This document shows, one piece after another, positions 34,345 through 44,127 of a stretch of DNA of 64,000 bases. The DNA is taken from contig NC_015589.1 in assembly GCF_000215085.1 (NCBI RefSeq), forward strand, positions 1,612,001 to 1,676,000, in the 5' to 3' direction. A program made the translations under genes and the position numbers. Numbering within the stretch: the stretch's first letter is position 1; each line of letters starts with the position of its first letter. The stretch is from Desulforamulus ruminis DSM 2154 (GTDB lineage: Bacteria; Bacillota; Desulfotomaculia; Desulfotomaculales; Desulfotomaculaceae). Below the pieces are notes generated by a model. The model saw only the letters and a list, made by a program, of their open reading frames with translations. It had not been told where the DNA came from and did not search any database.

Positions 34345-35307
34345 ATGCTGGACTTTTTTAGTCATATTAGGGATGACCTACGGGTGGTTGAACAGGAAAT
34401 TGCAAAGGTTGTTCAATCCCGGGATTCTCTTTTAACTCAGACTTCCATGCACCTGTTAAATGCCGGAGGAAAGCGTTTGCGCCCGGCTTTTGCACTTTTG
34501 GCAGGTAGATTTTACGATTGCGACAAAGAGAGGCTTTTACCCCTGGCGGTAGCCCTGGAACTGATTCATATGGCTTCTCTGGTGCATGACGATGTGGTGG
34601 ACGCATCCATGACCCGAAGGGGGATCCCCACCGTTAAAGCCAACTGGGGCAACGGAATCTCCATGCATACGGGAGATTATCTTTTTGCCAAGTCCCTGGT
34701 TTTAATTTCAACTTATAAAGATCCCTTCATTGCCAGGGTGCTGGCAGACACCAGCGTGAAAATGTGTGAAGGTGAGATTCACCAGATTTCAACTGCTTAC
34801 AGCGCCAATCAGACCTGGCGGGATTATTTTTACCGCATTAAGCGCAAGACGGCCCTGCTGATTGCGGCGAGCTGTCAACTGGGTGCGGTGGCCGCCGGAG
34901 CTCCTGAAAATGAACATAGAAGATTAGGCCGTTTTGGCCACCATTTGGGAATGGCCTTTCAGATTACCGATGATATATTGGACATGGTTGCCGATCAGCG
35001 GGAGTTGGGCAAGCCCATTGGCGGTGATCTGCGGCAGGGAATTCTAACCATGCCCGTCATCTACTCGCTGGAAAAGAGTTCCCAGCGGGAACGCTTGCGG
35101 GAACTGGTGGAAATTCGTGATAAAACCGAGGCTCAGGTGGTTGAAGCCATTGAAATTATTAAGGAAGCCGGAGGTATTCATTATGCCGTTGCGGCTTCCC
35201 AAAAATATATAGCCAAAGCCAAGAAAAATTTGAACCAATTGCCCGATCGGCCGGTGAAGGAAATATTCCGGCAGATAGCCGATTTTGTGGGCATCAGGAG
35301 GTTTTAA
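34345..35307 (+). CDS. hepT: Polyprenyl diphosphate synthase (heptaprenyl synthase component II-like)
   Basis: A 320-residue trans-prenyl synthase extending allylic diphosphates with isopentenyl diphosphate for the menaquinone side chain. Both aspartate motifs are present: first DDVVD (near residue 80, after LVHDD), second DDILD (near 212), along with GGKRLRP and the KT motif. HepT-type enzymes need a small HepS subunit, not found here; single-subunit relatives exist, so the chain length is uncertain. The ribosome site is weak (GGGTGA 11 bases upstream). It heads the heme operon, linking quinone and heme supply for anaerobic respiration. Confidence 0.88.
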   Translation: MLDFFSHIRDDLRVVEQEIAKVVQSRDSLLTQTSMHLLNAGGKRLRPAFALLAGRFYDCDKERLLPLAVALELIHMASLVHDDVVDASMTRRGIPTVKANWGNGISMHTGDYLFAKSLVLISTYKDPFIARVLADTSVKMCEGEIHQISTAYSANQTWRDYFYRIKRKTALLIAASCQLGAVAAGAPENEHRRLGRFGHHLGMAFQITDDILDMVADQRELGKPIGGDLRQGILTMPVIYSLEKSSQRERLRELVEIRDKTEAQVVEAIEIIKEAGGIHYAVAASQKYIAKAKKNLNQLPDRPVKEIFRQIADFVGIRRF

Positions 35308-35318
35308 GAGCGAGTTCC

Positions 35319-35960
35319 ATGGAAAATCTCTATCCGGTTTATCTGAACCTGGAAAATCAGGTCTGCCTGGTGGCGGGCGGTGGAAAAGTAGCGGAACGAA
35401 AAACCGCTTCCCTGCTGGAATGTGGCGCCAAAGTAAGGCTGGTCAGTCCTGAGGTCACAGACCGAATGAAACAGTGGGTCCAGCAGGGAAAGCTGGAATG
35501 GCTGGAAAGGGAGTACCGGTTTCAGGATCTGGCGGGGGTCTTCCTGGTTTTTGCCGCCACGGATAATCCAAAAGTAAATCAAACCATTGCCGGGCATTGT
35601 TTTGCCAGGGGGTTGGCCGTTAATTTAGTGACGGATCCGGCCAAGGGGAATTTTTATGTACCTTCGGTGGTTCGGCGCGGTAAACTGACCCTGGCTGTTT
35701 CCACCGGCGGCGCCAGTCCGTTAATGGCCGCCCGTATCCGGCGCCAATTGGAGTGCCAATTTGGACCCGAATACGGGGAACTGTTGGAATTATTAGCGGA
35801 TGTGCGCTGCCGGGCCCTGGATGAGGTAGAGGATATAAACCGCAGGAAGGCAATTTTTACGGAACTGGTTGAGTCTGATATTCTGGAACTTCTTAAAGCA
35901 AAAAAGTATGACCAGGCAAAGGAGCGGGTGGAACGTGCTTATCGCAGTCATCGGAGTTAA
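35319..35960 (+). CDS. Precorrin-2 dehydrogenase / sirohydrochlorin ferrochelatase (Met8/CysG-N type)
   Basis: A 213-residue bifunctional-type enzyme oxidising precorrin-2 to sirohydrochlorin with NAD and able, in family members, to insert iron to give siroheme. The Rossmann motif [11 protein letters not shown] is at residues 18-28, followed by the FAATDNP loop and GGASPLMA. Siroheme made here feeds the ahb genes downstream. The ATG is 17 bases from AGGAGG, so translation may depend on the gene before. Its 3' end overlaps hemA by 26 bases. Confidence 0.9.
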   Translation: MENLYPVYLNLENQVCLVAGGGKVAERKTASLLECGAKVRLVSPEVTDRMKQWVQQGKLEWLEREYRFQDLAGVFLVFAATDNPKVNQTIAGHCFARGLAVNLVTDPAKGNFYVPSVVRRGKLTLAVSTGGASPLMAARIRRQLECQFGPEYGELLELLADVRCRALDEVEDINRRKAIFTELVESDILELLKAKKYDQAKERVERAYRSHRS

Positions 35961-37332
35961 CCACCGTACTGCACCCCTGGAGGTGCGGGAAAAATTGTCG
36001 TTTGCTGAATGGGCTATGTCCGATTCTTTAAAAAAGCTTTTAGCCTGTCCGGGCATTGACGGGTGTGCCATTCTTTCCACCTGTAACCGGACGGAGATCT
36101 ATATTGCTCCGGTGGAGCTGGATACCGGAATGAGTTCCGTGTGGTCTTTCTTATCGGAAAAATCCGGCTTGGATATTTCGGAAATAAAAAATTATACCTT
36201 CTGCCATACTTTATACGATGCCATCCGGCATATGTTCCGGGTGGTGGCCGGCTTGGACTCCATGATTTTAGGCGAGACACAAATTCTCGGTCAGGTTAAA
36301 AGAGCCTATGAAATGGCCCTGGAGGCCGGCAGTACCAATGTGGTCTTAAATACCTTTTTTCAGCAGGCCATTACCACCGGGAAAAGAATCCGTACGGAAA
36401 CCGGCATTGATCAAAATCCCGTATCCATTCCCTATGCCGCGGTGGAATTAGCCAGACAAAACTTCGGGTCCCTGGAGGGGCGCTCGGTGCTGGTGATCGG
36501 GGCCGGGGAAATGAGCGAACTAACCGTGGTCAATCTTGTATCCAACGGGGTTTCCAGCGTCATTGTTTCCAACCGTTCCTACGACCGGGCGGTGGCTCTG
36601 GCGGAAAAGTTTAACGGTACGGCCATCAAGTTTGACCGGCTTTTTCAGTATATGCACCAGACGGATATTGTTATTTCCAGCACCGCGGCCCAGCATTACA
36701 TCATCAAATGCCAGGAAATGCAGGCGGTGATGAAGGAACGGGCCGGGAAACCCATGATGATTATTGATATTGCCGTGCCCCGGGATATTGATCCGGAGGT
36801 CCGGAAACTGGCCGGAGTGAACTTGTATGATGTAGATCATTTGACCCATGTGGTGGACGCCAATCTGGAGGAGCGGCGGCAGGCTGCCGTGTCCGCAGAG
36901 GGAATTATTGAAGAAGAACTGGATGAATTCATGAAATGGTTGTCCACCCGGTTTGTGGTTCCTACCATCACGGCTTTAAAAAGAAAAGCCGACGAGATCA
37001 AGCAGCGGGAGCTCTACCGGGCCTATAACCGCCTGGGAGACTTAACGGACCGGGAGCGGAAGATTATCGGGGCTCTGGCCAACTCCATTGTGAGTCAGTT
37101 GCTCCATGATCCTGTGATTAAGCTGAAACAGTATGCTTTAACGCCGGAAGGCCATTTATATACAGAAATTCTGCAAAATTTATTTAACCTGGAGTTGGAA
37201 GGGCAGAGGCCCCAGGCGAAAATGGCTTCGCCGGAAAAGAAAAAGAGAACCAATGTCCGTCATCACGCCGGTAGTTCCGGCTGGGATCAGGGAGCGGCAG
37301 CCATGCTGGCGGACGGGATGTCTAGGGAATAA
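35935..37332 (+). CDS. hemA: Glutamyl-tRNA reductase
   Basis: A 465-residue NADPH enzyme reducing glutamyl-tRNA to glutamate-1-semialdehyde, the first step of tetrapyrrole synthesis. It shows [14 protein letters not shown], the catalytic cysteine in [17 protein letters not shown] and the NADPH-binding VIGAGEMSE. The start is GTG 35935 with AAAGGAG 10 bases upstream, inside the preceding gene; the frame extends earlier but without the family start. The C-terminal tail of about 45 residues ([11 protein letters not shown] onward) is basic and unusual. Confidence 0.96.
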   Translation: MLIAVIGVNHRTAPLEVREKLSFAEWAMSDSLKKLLACPGIDGCAILSTCNRTEIYIAPVELDTGMSSVWSFLSEKSGLDISEIKNYTFCHTLYDAIRHMFRVVAGLDSMILGETQILGQVKRAYEMALEAGSTNVVLNTFFQQAITTGKRIRTETGIDQNPVSIPYAAVELARQNFGSLEGRSVLVIGAGEMSELTVVNLVSNGVSSVIVSNRSYDRAVALAEKFNGTAIKFDRLFQYMHQTDIVISSTAAQHYIIKCQEMQAVMKERAGKPMMIIDIAVPRDIDPEVRKLAGVNLYDVDHLTHVVDANLEERRQAAVSAEGIIEEELDEFMKWLSTRFVVPTITALKRKADEIKQRELYRAYNRLGDLTDRERKIIGALANSIVSQLLHDPVIKLKQYALTPEGHLYTEILQNLFNLELEGQRPQAKMASPEKKKRTNVRHHAGSSGWDQGAAAMLADGMSRE

Positions 37333-37349
37333 TTTTTCAGGAGGCTACC

Positions 37350-38279
37350 ATGAGGCAGAAAATTACCGTGGGCAGCCGGGACAGTGCGCTGGCCCTTTGG
37401 CAGACCCGGTGGGTGGTAGAGCAATTACAGAAACAAAATCCCCAGGTTTCTTTTGAAATAGTGGAGATGAAAACCAAGGGAGATAAGATGCTGGATGTGG
37501 CCCTGGCCAAGATTGGCGACAAGGGGCTGTTTACCAAGGAATTGGAAGTGGCCATGCTGGAGGGTAAAATTGACTTTGCGGTGCACAGCCTGAAGGATAT
37601 GCCCACGCAATTGCCGGAAGGATTAATGATTGGAGCGGTTTGTAAAAGGGAAAAGCCCGGAGACGCGTTGATAGCCAAGGATGGAAAAAAGCTGTCGCAA
37701 CTGCCCAGAGGGGCTAGAATCGGGACTTCTTCCCTGCGGCGCTGCGCCCAGCTTTTACATTACAGGCCGGACTTTCAGTTGGAGGCCTTGCGGGGGAACC
37801 TTAATACACGCCTGAAGAAACTGGCCGCTGAAAAGCTGGATGCCGTTGTATTGGCGGCAGCCGGGATTATTCGCATGGGATGGGAAGACATGATTGCGGA
37901 AATAATTCCTTTTGATATCTGTTTACCTGCCGTGGGCCAGGGAGCCATTGCGGTGGAGTGCAGAGAGGACGATGCGGAAGTTTTGACATTGCTTCAGGGG
38001 GTAGAGCACCCGGATACCCGGACGGCCACCGATGCCGAAAGGTCTTTGCTGCGGTACCTGGAAGGAGGCTGTCAAGTGCCCATCGGCGCCTATGGCCGGG
38101 TAGAGCGGGACAGACTGTATTTACAGGCCGTGGTGGCCACCCTGGATGGCCGTCAGGTACTGCGGGCTCAGGGAGAATCGACGTTGAACCGGGCCGGTGA
38201 TTTAGGTGTGGAAGTGGCGGAAAAGCTGCTGTCCATGGGCGGTAAAAAAATACTGGAAACAGTTAGAGCAGGGGATTGA
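37350..38279 (+). CDS. hemC: Porphobilinogen deaminase (hydroxymethylbilane synthase)
   Basis: A 309-residue enzyme joining four porphobilinogens into hydroxymethylbilane. It begins KITVGSRDSALALWQT, has DFAVHSLKDMP and GTSSLRR for substrate binding, and the cysteine that carries the dipyrromethane cofactor in LEGGCQVPIGAYG (near residue 241). Ribosome site AGGAGG before the ATG. Third step enzyme of the operon. Confidence 0.96.
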   Translation: MRQKITVGSRDSALALWQTRWVVEQLQKQNPQVSFEIVEMKTKGDKMLDVALAKIGDKGLFTKELEVAMLEGKIDFAVHSLKDMPTQLPEGLMIGAVCKREKPGDALIAKDGKKLSQLPRGARIGTSSLRRCAQLLHYRPDFQLEALRGNLNTRLKKLAAEKLDAVVLAAAGIIRMGWEDMIAEIIPFDICLPAVGQGAIAVECREDDAEVLTLLQGVEHPDTRTATDAERSLLRYLEGGCQVPIGAYGRVERDRLYLQAVVATLDGRQVLRAQGESTLNRAGDLGVEVAEKLLSMGGKKILETVRAGD

Positions 38280-38284
38280 TATAA

Positions 38285-39835
38285 ATGGCGCGAGGTATTG
38301 TTTATCTGGTTGGAGCGGGTCCCGGCGATCCGGGCTTAATTACCGTTAAGGGGCTGGAATGTATCCGCAAGGCGGAGGTGCTGGTTTATGACCGTCTGGC
38401 CAGCCCGAGGCTGCTGGCCCATGCCAGGCCTGAGGCGGAAAAAATTTATGTGGGGAAATCTCCGGACCGCCACGCCATGGTTCAGGAGGAGATTAACCAA
38501 CTGCTGGTTGATAAAGCCAGGGAAGGCAAAGTTGTTACCCGGCTCAAAGGGGGCGATCCCTTTGTTTTTGGACGGGGAGGAGAAGAGGCGGAACGGTTGG
38601 TGCAGAACGGACTGCCCTTTGAAGTGGTGCCGGGCATTACTTCGGCCATTTCGGTTCCGGCCTATGCGGGAATCCCGGTGACGCACCGGGGGTATACTTC
38701 CACCCTGGCCATTATTACAGGCAATGAAGATCCGGATAAAGAGGATTCCAGTATTGCCTGGGATAAAATTGCCACCGGAGCCGGCACTCTTGTTTTTCTG
38801 ATGGGAATGGGCAATCTGCCCGGCATTTGCGCCCGCTTAATGGAATTTGGCCGGTCCCCGGAAACCCCGGTTGCCTTAATCCGCTGGGGCACCCGGCCCG
38901 AGCAGCGGACCCTCACCGGAACGCTGGCGGACATCCAGGCCAAGGCGCTGGAAGCAAGCTTTAAGAATCCTGCGGTAATTGTGGTAGGGGAAGTTGTAAA
39001 GTTAAGAGATCAATTGGCCTGGTTCGAAAACCGGCCGTTATTTGGCCAGCGGGTGGTTGTTACCCGGTCCAGGGAACAGGCCAGCGCCTTATCCTCGGCC
39101 ATTGAGACCCTGGGGGGGGAACCTTGGGAGTTTCCCACCATCCAAATCGCCTCCCCGGAGGATTTTGCACCGCTCGACCGCGTGATCAGCGATGTACGTT
39201 CTTACCGCTGGGTGATTTTCACCAGCGTCAATGGGGTTAAAATGTTTTTTGAACGGATGCGTATCAATCGCAAGGATATACGGGACCTTTCAGATGTGCG
39301 GGTGTGTGCCATTGGTCCCCGTACCCGGCAGGAGCTGGAGCAAAGGGGCCTGGTGGTGGATTATGTTCCCGGGGAATACCGGGCGGAGGAAATTATCGAG
39401 GGCTTAAGGGGCAAGGTGCTGCCCGGCGACCGGATTCTGCTGCCCCGGGCGGATATTGCCCGGAAATTATTGCCCCAGTCTCTGGAAGAAATGGGCGCCG
39501 TGGTGCATGAAGTCCATGCTTATCGCACCATCCTGGGGGACGGCGACGCCTCGGCTATACGGGAAGCTTTGGCCAACGGGGAAATTCAGGTGGTTACCTT
39601 TACCAGTTCATCCACCGTACGCAATTTTGTTAAATTGGTGGGCGGCGAGGGATTGCCCGCTTTGTTGGAGAAGGTGGTGGTGGCCAGCATCGGCCCCATT
39701 ACTTCCGGGACAGCCCGGGAACTGGGCCTGCGGGTGGATGTGGAGGCCGAGGAATATACCATAGACGGTTTGGTTCAAGCCCTATTAAAGCATTTTAACG
39801 GACGGCAAGATGAAGCGTCTTTCAAGAAGATATAA
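38285..39835 (+). CDS. cobA-hemD: Uroporphyrinogen-III C-methyltransferase / uroporphyrinogen-III synthase fusion
   Basis: A 516-residue fusion. Residues about 1-245 are the SAM-dependent methyltransferase that makes precorrin-2 ([33 protein letters not shown]), and 253-510 are HemD, closing hydroxymethylbilane to uroporphyrinogen III ([35 protein letters not shown]). This CobA-HemD fusion is common in clostridia and Peptococcaceae. It starts 5 bp after hemC, without a strong ribosome site. Confidence 0.95.
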   Translation: MARGIVYLVGAGPGDPGLITVKGLECIRKAEVLVYDRLASPRLLAHARPEAEKIYVGKSPDRHAMVQEEINQLLVDKAREGKVVTRLKGGDPFVFGRGGEEAERLVQNGLPFEVVPGITSAISVPAYAGIPVTHRGYTSTLAIITGNEDPDKEDSSIAWDKIATGAGTLVFLMGMGNLPGICARLMEFGRSPETPVALIRWGTRPEQRTLTGTLADIQAKALEASFKNPAVIVVGEVVKLRDQLAWFENRPLFGQRVVVTRSREQASALSSAIETLGGEPWEFPTIQIASPEDFAPLDRVISDVRSYRWVIFTSVNGVKMFFERMRINRKDIRDLSDVRVCAIGPRTRQELEQRGLVVDYVPGEYRAEEIIEGLRGKVLPGDRILLPRADIARKLLPQSLEEMGAVVHEVHAYRTILGDGDASAIREALANGEIQVVTFTSSSTVRNFVKLVGGEGLPALLEKVVVASIGPITSGTARELGLRVDVEAEEYTIDGLVQALLKHFNGRQDEASFKKI

Positions 39836-39863
39836 ATGAATGGAAAAGAGGGAGATAAGATAA

Positions 39864-41030
39864 ATGATCGGTATCAGTAAACTATTATGCAATACGGACA
39901 ATTACGGCGACTCCCTCCGCTATACCCATGGTTCCAGAGGGCAGAAGCACGGAGCGGTGAGCGGTCACGGACCAGTGGTGGTTTGGAATTCCACCCGCAC
40001 CTGTAATCTCAAATGCCGGCACTGTTATTCCGAATCGGACGCCAAACAATATCAGGAGTTGAATACCGCCGAGGCTAAGCAGTTTATTGACGATCTGGCC
40101 GAATTTAATGTACCGGTTTTATTGTTCTCCGGCGGAGAGCCCCTGATCAGAAAGGATTTTTTTGAACTGGCTGCCTATGCCATGGCCAAGGGTATCCGGA
40201 CCACCATTTCCACCAACGGGACATTAATTACCCCGGAAGTAGCCCGGAAAATCAAGGAGATTGGCGTTGGCTACGTGGGCATCAGTCTGGACGGCGTGGG
40301 AGAGATCAACGACCGGTTCCGGGGCCGTCCGGGGGCCTTTGACGCCGCCCTGGCCGGCATCCGCAACTGCCGGGCGGTGGGCCAGCGGGTGGGTTTGCGG
40401 TTTACCATTAATCGCCATAATCACCAGGAATTAAACCGAATTTTTGATTTAATTGAGCAAGAGGATATTCCCCGGGTTTGCTTTTACCATCTGGTCTATT
40501 CCGGACGAGGCAGCGAAATGATTCAGGAGGATATTTCGCCGCAAGAATCCCGGGCCGCCCTGGACATTATTATAGAACGAACCCTGGATTTCCACCGCCG
40601 GGATTTGGAGAAGGAAATTCTAACGGTGGATAATCATGCCGACGGAATTTATGTTTACCTTACATTATTGAAGAAAGATCCCCGGCGGGCGGAGCAGGTG
40701 CTGGAATTGCTGTCCCGCAACGGCGGAAACCGCACCGGGATTGCCATTGGCGAAGTGGATTGGGAAGGCAATGTCCATGCGGATCAATTTACCCGTAATT
40801 ACTGCTTTGGCAATGTTCGGGAGAGAAAATTCGGGGAAATTTGGACCGATTTAAGCCATCCCATTCTGGCCGGTCTGAAGGAACGTAAACCGCTGCTTAA
40901 AGGGCGCTGCGCCCGCTGCCGCTGGATTGACCTTTGCAACGGAAATTTCCGTGCCCGGGCCGAAGCGGTGCACGGGGACTTCTGGGCGGAAGATCCCGCC
41001 TGTTATTTGACCGATGAAGAAATTACTTAG
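39864..41030 (+). CDS. ahbC: Radical SAM protein NirJ1/AhbC-like (didecarboxysiroheme to Fe-coproporphyrin III)
   Basis: A 388-residue radical SAM enzyme with the cluster motif CNLKCRHC (C47, C51, C54), GGEP and a C-terminal SPASM-like cysteine set (CARCRWIDLC). It matches the NirJ1 type. In organisms without heme d1 this enzyme acts in the siroheme route, removing acetate side chains from 12,18-didecarboxysiroheme to give iron-coproporphyrin III. Assignment to AhbC rather than AhbD rests on operon logic and on the second radical SAM gene being NirJ2-like. GGGAGATAAG precedes the ATG. Confidence 0.85.
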   Translation: MIGISKLLCNTDNYGDSLRYTHGSRGQKHGAVSGHGPVVVWNSTRTCNLKCRHCYSESDAKQYQELNTAEAKQFIDDLAEFNVPVLLFSGGEPLIRKDFFELAAYAMAKGIRTTISTNGTLITPEVARKIKEIGVGYVGISLDGVGEINDRFRGRPGAFDAALAGIRNCRAVGQRVGLRFTINRHNHQELNRIFDLIEQEDIPRVCFYHLVYSGRGSEMIQEDISPQESRAALDIIIERTLDFHRRDLEKEILTVDNHADGIYVYLTLLKKDPRRAEQVLELLSRNGGNRTGIAIGEVDWEGNVHADQFTRNYCFGNVRERKFGEIWTDLSHPILAGLKERKPLLKGRCARCRWIDLCNGNFRARAEAVHGDFWAEDPACYLTDEEIT

Positions 41031-41038
41031 ACTTTAGG

Positions 41039-41152
41039 GTATTTCTATGGGGTCCAGTTGTTGGCAGAGGGGATACTTTCAAAAGACTAGTAACTGGACC
41101 CAGAAGAAATACTACAAAGTCTAACAACAGGACCCAAGAAAGAGGAATACCT
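41039..41152 (+). promoter_or_regulatory. Competing hairpins between ahbC and hemB
   Basis: The 148-bp gap contains one inverted and two direct copies of an AACTGGACCC...GAAATAC unit. GTATTTCT and GGGTCCAGTT (41039-41059) can pair with AACTGGACCC and AGAAATAC (41092-41112) to form an 18-bp interrupted stem. A third copy (AACAGGACCC, 41126-41135) can compete for the same left arm. No T-run follows. It may control transcript stability or attenuation inside the operon, or be the scar of a small repeat element. Confidence 0.55.
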
Positions 41153-41178
41153 TTAAGGCGAATAAGGAGGTTACACTC

Positions 41179-42162
41179 ATGCCGTGTTTTCCTACCCTGC
41201 GCCATCGGCGTTTAAGATGGAACGAAAAAGTTCGGCAGTTGGTCAGGGAGCACCACCTTGGGGTGGATGATCTGATCTATCCGGTTTTTGCCACCTATGG
41301 CCAGGGAATCCGCCGCCCGGTGGCCAGTATGCCGGGTGTTTTTAACCTGTCCCTGGATACCCTTTTGGAGGAAATCAAAGAAGTGGTGCAACTGGGTATT
41401 CCCGGCGTGCTGGTCTTTGGCATCCCGGAGGAAAAGGATGAGGTTGGCACCGGCGCTTACGATGAAAAAGGCATTGTGCAGCAGGCCGTAACAGCCATAA
41501 AAAAGGCTTTTCCGGAACTGCTGGTGATTACCGACGTTTGCTTGTGTGAATATACCAGCCATGGGCACTGCGGACTCATTATAGATGGTGCGGTAGACAA
41601 CGATTCCAGCCTGGAATTGATTGCCCAAACGGCTTTGTCCCACGCCCGGGCCGGGGCGGATATGGTGGCCCCTTCAGATATGATGGACGGCCGGGTGGCG
41701 GCCATTCGCCAGAAGCTGGACGGGGAAGGTTTTACCCAAATGCCTATTATGGCTTACTCCGCCAAATATGCCTCCGTTTATTATGGGCCCTTCCGGGAAG
41801 CAGCCGGTTCCGCGCCTCAGTTTGGCGACCGGAAGACGTATCAGATGGACCCGGCCAACGGGGATGAGGCCATCCGGGAAACCAGGGCGGATATTGAGGA
41901 AGGGGCCGATATTGTCATGGTTAAACCGGCCCTGGCCTACCTGGACATTGTCCGCCGGCTGAAAGAGGAGTTTGACTATCCGGTGGCGGTTTACAATGTC
42001 AGCGGTGAATATGCCATGATTAAGGCTGCCGCTGAAATGGGCTGGATTGACGAACGTAAAATTGTTTTAGAGACGCTAACGGGCTTTAAGCGGGCCGGAG
42101 CGGATATTATTATTACTTACCATGCTAAGGACGTGGCGCGGTGGCTCAGGGAGGACAAATAA
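41179..42162 (+). CDS. hemB: Porphobilinogen synthase (delta-aminolevulinic acid dehydratase)
   Basis: A 327-residue enzyme condensing two aminolevulinates to porphobilinogen. The zinc-type cysteine motif [14 protein letters not shown] lies near residues 118-131, and the two Schiff-base lysines are in [18 protein letters not shown] and [17 protein letters not shown] precedes the ATG. It ends directly against the next gene (TAA then ATG), showing tight coupling. Confidence 0.97.
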   Translation: MPCFPTLRHRRLRWNEKVRQLVREHHLGVDDLIYPVFATYGQGIRRPVASMPGVFNLSLDTLLEEIKEVVQLGIPGVLVFGIPEEKDEVGTGAYDEKGIVQQAVTAIKKAFPELLVITDVCLCEYTSHGHCGLIIDGAVDNDSSLELIAQTALSHARAGADMVAPSDMMDGRVAAIRQKLDGEGFTQMPIMAYSAKYASVYYGPFREAAGSAPQFGDRKTYQMDPANGDEAIRETRADIEEGADIVMVKPALAYLDIVRRLKEEFDYPVAVYNVSGEYAMIKAAAEMGWIDERKIVLETLTGFKRAGADIIITYHAKDVARWLREDK

Positions 42163-43155
42163 ATGATTGTTTCCTGGAATACCACAAACGCTTGTAATTT
42201 ATACTGTGCCCACTGTTACCGGGATTCCGGCGTGAAAGCCGAGGAAGAGCTGAATACCGAAGAAGGCAAGCGATTAATCGACCAGATTGCCCAGGCGGGG
42301 TTCAAAATTATGATCTTCAGCGGTGGAGAACCCTTGATGCGCCCGGATATTTATGAACTGGTGGCCCATGCCAAATTCCGGGGGTTAAGACCGGTCTTCG
42401 GCAGCAACGGGACGTTAATTACGCCGGAGGTGGCCAGACGGCTTAAAGAATGCGGCGCTGCGGGCATTGGCATCAGTCTGGACAGCATTGATCCTGCAAA
42501 ACATGACCAATTCAGGTCCCAGGAAGGCTGTTGGCAGGGGGCCCTGGAGGGCATGCGCAACTGCCGGGCAGCCGGTCTGCCCTTTCAGATTCATACCACG
42601 GTCATGGACTGGAATCAAAATGAAGTGGAGCAATTAACGGATCTGGCCGTAAAAGAAGGGGCGGTGGCCCATCACTTCTTCTTTTTGGTTCCTACCGGCA
42701 GGGCGGTAAATATTGAGCAGGAGTCCCTGCGGGCGGAACAATACGAACAACTGTTGCAGCGGATTATGGAGAAGCAAAAACAGGTGGACATTGAACTGAA
42801 ACCAACCTGTGCGCCTCAGTTTATGAGGATTGCCAAGCAAATGGGAGTGGATACCCGCTTCCGCCGGGGGTGTCTGGCCGGCACCGCCTACTGTATTATC
42901 AGTCCCAAGGGAGACGTCCAGCCCTGTGCCTATTTGAATGTTCCCCTGGGAAATGTCCGGGAGAATTCCTTTGTGGATATTTGGCAAAATAATTCGGTTC
43001 TGCAGGAACTGAGGACCCTTGACTACAAGGGAGGCTGCGGGACCTGCGGCTACCGTAAAATTTGCGGCGGGTGCCGGGCCCGGGCGCATTACTACCATGG
43101 GGACTATATGGCAGAAGAACCCTGGTGTTTGTACCATGGGCGAAAGGGGTATTAA
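42163..43155 (+). CDS. ahbD: Radical SAM protein NirJ2/AhbD-like (heme b synthase)
   Basis: A 330-residue radical SAM enzyme: CNLYCAHC (C11, C15, C18), SGGEPLMRPDI, the internal KPTCAPQFMRI block and a C-terminal auxiliary-cluster set CGTCGYRKICGGC. It is NirJ2-like; by pathway logic it decarboxylates the propionates of iron-coproporphyrin III to give protoheme. No N-terminal extension, so the cluster motif is close to the start. It begins right after the hemB stop and ends right before ahbA. Confidence 0.85.
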   Translation: MIVSWNTTNACNLYCAHCYRDSGVKAEEELNTEEGKRLIDQIAQAGFKIMIFSGGEPLMRPDIYELVAHAKFRGLRPVFGSNGTLITPEVARRLKECGAAGIGISLDSIDPAKHDQFRSQEGCWQGALEGMRNCRAAGLPFQIHTTVMDWNQNEVEQLTDLAVKEGAVAHHFFFLVPTGRAVNIEQESLRAEQYEQLLQRIMEKQKQVDIELKPTCAPQFMRIAKQMGVDTRFRRGCLAGTAYCIISPKGDVQPCAYLNVPLGNVRENSFVDIWQNNSVLQELRTLDYKGGCGTCGYRKICGGCRARAHYYHGDYMAEEPWCLYHGRKGY

Positions 43156-43623
43156 ATGGAGCTGGATCATATTGACAGGCGATTGCTGAACCTGATTCAA
43201 ACGGATTTCCCTATCTGCCCGGAACCTTACCGGGTATTGGGGGAAAACCTGGGCATTACGGAACAAGAAGTATTAAACCGTTTGGAACAATTAACCCAGC
43301 AGGATGTTATCCGCCGGCTGGGAGGGGTTTTTGATTCCCGCAAATTGGGCTACAACGGGACTTTGTGTGCCATCAAAGTACCCCAGGAGCGTATTGAGGA
43401 AGTGGCCGCCGTGATTAACAGCTATATTGGCATCACCCATAATTACCTGCGGGACCACGAATATAACATGTGGTTTACCATTTTGGCCCAATCCCCCCAT
43501 AAGGTGCAAAAGATTTTAAAAGAAATCCAGGAAAAAACCGGCATTCAAGAGATTATCAATCTTCCTTCCAAAAGATTTTTTAAAGTACTGGTCAATTTTG
43601 ATTTGGAAGCGGCGGAAGAATAA
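43156..43623 (+). CDS. ahbA: Siroheme decarboxylase subunit A (AsnC/Lrp-like)
   Basis: A 155-residue protein with an Lrp-like helix-turn-helix (ILGENLGITEQEVLNRLEQL region) and the AhbA signature IRRLGGVFDSRKLGYNGT. AhbA and AhbB together remove two carboxyl groups from siroheme to give 12,18-didecarboxysiroheme. Despite the DNA-binding-like fold the pair acts as an enzyme. It starts directly after the ahbD stop and is followed 19 bp later by ahbB. Confidence 0.92.
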   Translation: MELDHIDRRLLNLIQTDFPICPEPYRVLGENLGITEQEVLNRLEQLTQQDVIRRLGGVFDSRKLGYNGTLCAIKVPQERIEEVAAVINSYIGITHNYLRDHEYNMWFTILAQSPHKVQKILKEIQEKTGIQEIINLPSKRFFKVLVNFDLEAAEE

Positions 43624-43642
43624 CGTTTGGTGAGGGGAATCA

Positions 43643-44116
43643 ATGGAATTAAGCGAACTGGATAAGCAAATTGTGAAGGAATTACAGGCCGGACTGCCTT
43701 TGGTAAACAGACCCTTTCAGGCTTTGGCCCAGCGGGTGGGTTTAACGGAAGAAGAATTTTTAGCCAGAGTGCATGCCATTCAGCAGGCCGGAATTATGAG
43801 GCGCATTGGAGCCGCCCTGCGGCACCGGCGGGTGGGTTTTACGGCCAATGCCATGATTGTCTGGCAGATGCCTGAGGACCGGGTGCAGGAAATGGGTGAG
43901 CGGATGTCCCGGCTAAAGGAGGTAACCCATTGTTACCAAAGGGCTTCCCTGCCCCAGTGGCCCTATAATTTTTATACCATGGTGCACGGCCACAGCCGGG
44001 AAGAATGTGAAAGGATCGCCAAAAAACTGGCTGAACTTGCCGGGGTGAACACCTATCGCCTGCTGTATAGTGTGGCGGAATTAAAGAAAAGCAGCATGAA
44101 GTATTTTATGGATTAG
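43643..44116 (+). CDS. ahbB: Siroheme decarboxylase subunit B (AsnC/Lrp-like)
   Basis: A 157-residue paralogue of AhbA with the subunit-B signature [20 protein letters not shown] and a C-terminal ligand-binding fold ([21 protein letters not shown]). It forms the decarboxylase with AhbA. GAGGGG precedes the ATG. Its neighbours are the other heme genes, which supports the assignment. Confidence 0.92.
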   Translation: MELSELDKQIVKELQAGLPLVNRPFQALAQRVGLTEEEFLARVHAIQQAGIMRRIGAALRHRRVGFTANAMIVWQMPEDRVQEMGERMSRLKEVTHCYQRASLPQWPYNFYTMVHGHSREECERIAKKLAELAGVNTYRLLYSVAELKKSSMKYFMD

Positions 44117-44127
44117 GAGGTTGTCCC

